NCBI GenBank assembly: GCA_018350325.1
Contig: JAEVLN010000002.1
Location: forward strand, 5,377,456 to 5,441,455
From: Globodera rostochiensis
Taxonomy: Eukaryota > Nematoda > Chromadorea > Rhabditida > Heteroderidae
Reading direction: 5' to 3'
DNA length: 64,000 nt
Part shown: positions 61,726-64,000 of the stretch, one piece after another
Numbering within the stretch: the stretch's first letter is position 1
How the letters are laid out: every line of letters begins with the position of its first letter
Made by a program: the position numbers and the translations under genes
Notes under the pieces: model-generated
The model's database searches: none
Told to the model about the DNA's origin: nothing
What the model saw: only the letters and a program-made list of their open reading frames with translations

Positions 61726-62680
61726 CTAATTATAAGTATTGAAGTTTCAATATTTCTTCAAATATTTTTGACAGGAAATTTGCGCTTATTATGCATTTTA
61801 TGAACAAATAATTAACAAAACTGAACTTTACACAAAGTTATGAATTTTTGAAACAATTAGTAAAATCTTCCGCCCAAAAAAAATAAATTTTGAAAATTTT
61901 CTAAATATCACACAAAAATTTTTTTTTTTAAAATCGGGAATATTAAAAAAGGATATTGAATTAATTTACAATTTTATTTTTTGTTTACAAAAAGTTTTGC
62001 TTTGCAGCTATTGTATTTAATTGTTTCATTTAAATATCAAAAAGTGCTGTTTATAATTTATTTGATCAAATACGGAGTTAAAATTGTCAATAACTCCATT
62101 TTTAATTTGAAATTTCATTTATCATAAAAATAGAATTTATTTGCCAATCAAATGATTTTAAAAATAGAAAATAACAGAATGGAAATACGCAATTTAGGTA
62201 TTGCATAACAAATGCAATTAAATTTATTCGCAAAATTATTAAATTTAAGTACAATTTTGACTTACTAATAAAATTTGTTTGGGTCAAGTCCATTTTTGTT
62301 CAATGGTCGTCTCCACTTGAATTTACACCCCTAAAGATGACATCATCAATTGACAATTTTCAATCGTTTTTTTCACGAATCCGTCAATGGCCTAGTTGTT
62401 TGTCTTTTCGGTGAAAATTATAGCAATCAAACTAAAGTTGCAAATATCCATTCCCATAAAGTTTTTACATTTTGAAATATTGGAGATTTAGAAAGATAAA
62501 ATGTGGGCGTAGCTTCGTTAACAATTATAATGAAATTTTGGGAAAAAGTGCCTAGAATTGAATTTCTTGAACAATTTTCCGAAAAAGTGTTCTAAATGAA
62601 TGCTAATTCTGGACTTCTCTCGTCAAACCCTCTGTTCGCATAAAAAACATGTAAAAACTTGAAAAAACTGGTTAGTTCAG
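61726..62680. other. AT-rich sequence without a recognisable gene
   Basis: Mixed polarity, no RNA gene and no defined repeat. The 63-codon minus-strand frame at 62102-62293 is AT-driven. Slightly GC-richer text lies at 62300-62400 and 62610-62640. Confidence 0.5.
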
Positions 62681-62719
62681 TGTGAATGAAGTTTTTGATG
62701 TCGCAAATTTGCTGGACGC

Positions 62720-62880
62720 GACTGCCCCCGCCCCTCCTTCCATCTTTCTCTGCCCTCATCATTTTGCTTTCTTCCTTTCTCTTGCCTCTTCTCTAATCTC
62801 CTTTCTTGCTTTCTCTTCCTCCTCTGCCTTTTTTCTTCACTTTCTCTCTCTTATGATTTCTTTTCTCTCTCACCTTCATT
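62720..62880. repeat. Pyrimidine-rich tract related to 10650-10915
   Basis: A C+T-rich plus strand beginning CCCCCGCCCCTCC and containing CTCTGCCCTCATCATTTTG at about 62748-62766, the same phrase as in the tract at about 10775-10793. The Ser/Phe/Leu-rich frame over it is a composition artefact. Confidence 0.8.
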
Positions 62881-64000
62881 TTTTCTTTAACGATTTGCAA
62901 TGTGATTTTAAAAGTTTCCATAAATATATAAAATAAAGAGAAATTTAGATATAATTTATTATGAAAAACTAAAGTTAGTTGACGAAAGTTAACTTATTAA
63001 AAAAAGTGAACCTTATAAAAAATCTGTTATTAATGAAACTAGTCAATACTTAAATTCCCAGGTTTTTGTTCAAACGTTTAAAGGAAACGTGAAATTAGAT
63101 CAAAACCTGATCACAGTTTCTTTACACAAAATCTTTATAAATTGAAAACGTATGCACAGAGAAATTGACTTACTGAAATTAGTTTAACAAATATAATCAT
63201 TTATAAAACAAATTAAGCTAAAATTTGTAAATAAAAATTCTATTAAAAATGATTTCATTATTTTATGATTTTAACAACGATAACTCCTACTGCCCGCAAC
63301 CATTAAATTCTTTTCTTGCAAATAATGGTGATCTTATTTCCTGAAATCTATAAAAATGTAATAACAAAAATTTTAAATAAATTGACACTAACAAGTTGAG
63401 GAAAATTCTTGCAAAAAGCAAAATAATAAAAGTAAATTTAAATAATAAATGGTTAGCAAAAAAAAAACTTTTACGTTCTACATCAACAATATGTGTGGAA
63501 GTGCGCCAACTGGACTTTTGAATATTTACACTCAAAAAATATTGTAAATCATGAAAATAGTATTAATTATTCGTGCTCATTAAACATTTATAAAACTTAA
63601 AATACTACAATCAAACGATTGTTATAAATAATTGAATAAGTTAAAATTCAAAAATGTTTGAGGGTGTAAAAGTAGAAAATGGCTTCTTTTAATGACAAAC
63701 GATTAAAGTTTATAAATACAAATGCATTGTACTTTTTCAAATGTTTGGTGGTTGGATTTGTGTCTAAAAATGCCATAGTGTAGCTTAAAAGAAGCAGAAA
63801 CAACAGACGGAGTAACCGGCGGGTGCTCAGTTCAAAATACTCACCATAGAGAGAATTAATATTAATAAATGAAACAACAAGAAAAATTCGAAGTACTTAA
63901 TATAATGGTTAAATAATATTTCAATATTTAATTGTAATGATTCGTCGAGTTTTGAGAATTTAATAATAGTAAACGATGATGCCCATAACTTATAAAACTG
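62881..64000. other. A-rich gene-poor sequence to the window end
   Basis: The plus strand turns A-rich again after about 62.9 kb. No gene, RNA gene or repeat end was recognised. The 82-codon minus-strand frame at 63287-63535 shows no motif. An island lies at 63800-63845. Confidence 0.5.

Noticed and set aside
61118..61735. Complete hAT-like element bounded by TAATTATA duplications.
   Set aside because: The adjoining termini do not form an inverted repeat, and TAATTATA is expected by chance in this composition, so only a decayed region is annotated.
36761..62000. Nematode-type piRNA (21U-RNA) cluster with CTGTTTCA-like upstream motifs.
   Set aside because: GTTTCA-like words occur (for example near 48120, 53090, 57231, 62022), but in T-rich DNA I could not show enrichment or fixed spacing to the islands. 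It is kept only as a test in the findings.

Overview
The window reads as AT-rich eukaryotic nuclear DNA. GC content is very low (I judge below 30%), no open reading frame reaches bacterial gene length, and the contents are a tandem satellite, non-autonomous hAT-like DNA transposons and long diverged inverted duplications. A small invertebrate such as a nematode is a reasonable guess, but nothing here fixes the taxon. I see no tRNA, rRNA, CRISPR array or operon. The only recognisable cellular coding sequence is one exon-sized piece of a Lon (S16) peptidase domain on the minus strand at 8124-8522.

Layout: 1-2620 is AT-rich and holds one arm of an inverted repeat (about 660-1165) and a GC-rich repeat remnant ending in a 22-C run (about 1262-1660). 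2626-7586 is a 130-bp satellite with 39 counted monomers and higher-order structure. 8124-8522 is the Lon-family exon. 8880-10560 is a cluster of hairpins and short repeats of unknown class, followed by a pyrimidine-rich tract (10628-10915). From about 11 kb the DNA is gene-poor and strand-asymmetric: A-rich on the plus strand at about 11.1-14.7 and 17.2-36.7 kb, T-rich at about 14.75-17.15 and 36.8-62 kb. Short GC-richer islands of about 20-60 bp recur in it every few hundred bases.

The main structure is a large, old inverted duplication. Sequence in about 17.25-23.6 kb recurs, reverse-complemented and diverged, in about 52.49-58.66 kb. Smaller pairs include 26.74-27.01 with 46.0-46.27 kb, 22.02-22.26 with 44.25-44.60 kb, and 0.66-1.17 with 27.42-27.9 kb. 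Direct copies also exist (17.4 with 28.8 kb; 49.85 with 56.2 kb). The block is therefore better seen as a mosaic of related long units in both orientations than as one clean palindrome.

Three hAT-like elements without visible transposase have clear terminal inverted repeats and 8-bp target duplications: 34345-35176, 54359-55734 and 60362-60922. The middle one carries a second element (54372-55142) with its own perfect 8-bp target duplication, inserted inside the host element's terminal repeat. The opposite duplication arm keeps the unoccupied target site at 21061-21068, so the order of events can be read: duplication, then host insertion, then nested insertion. A possible hAT transposase C-terminal relic lies near 61600-61700. 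Several long G or C runs (11-22 bases), some beside GC-rich fragments, are another feature of the window.
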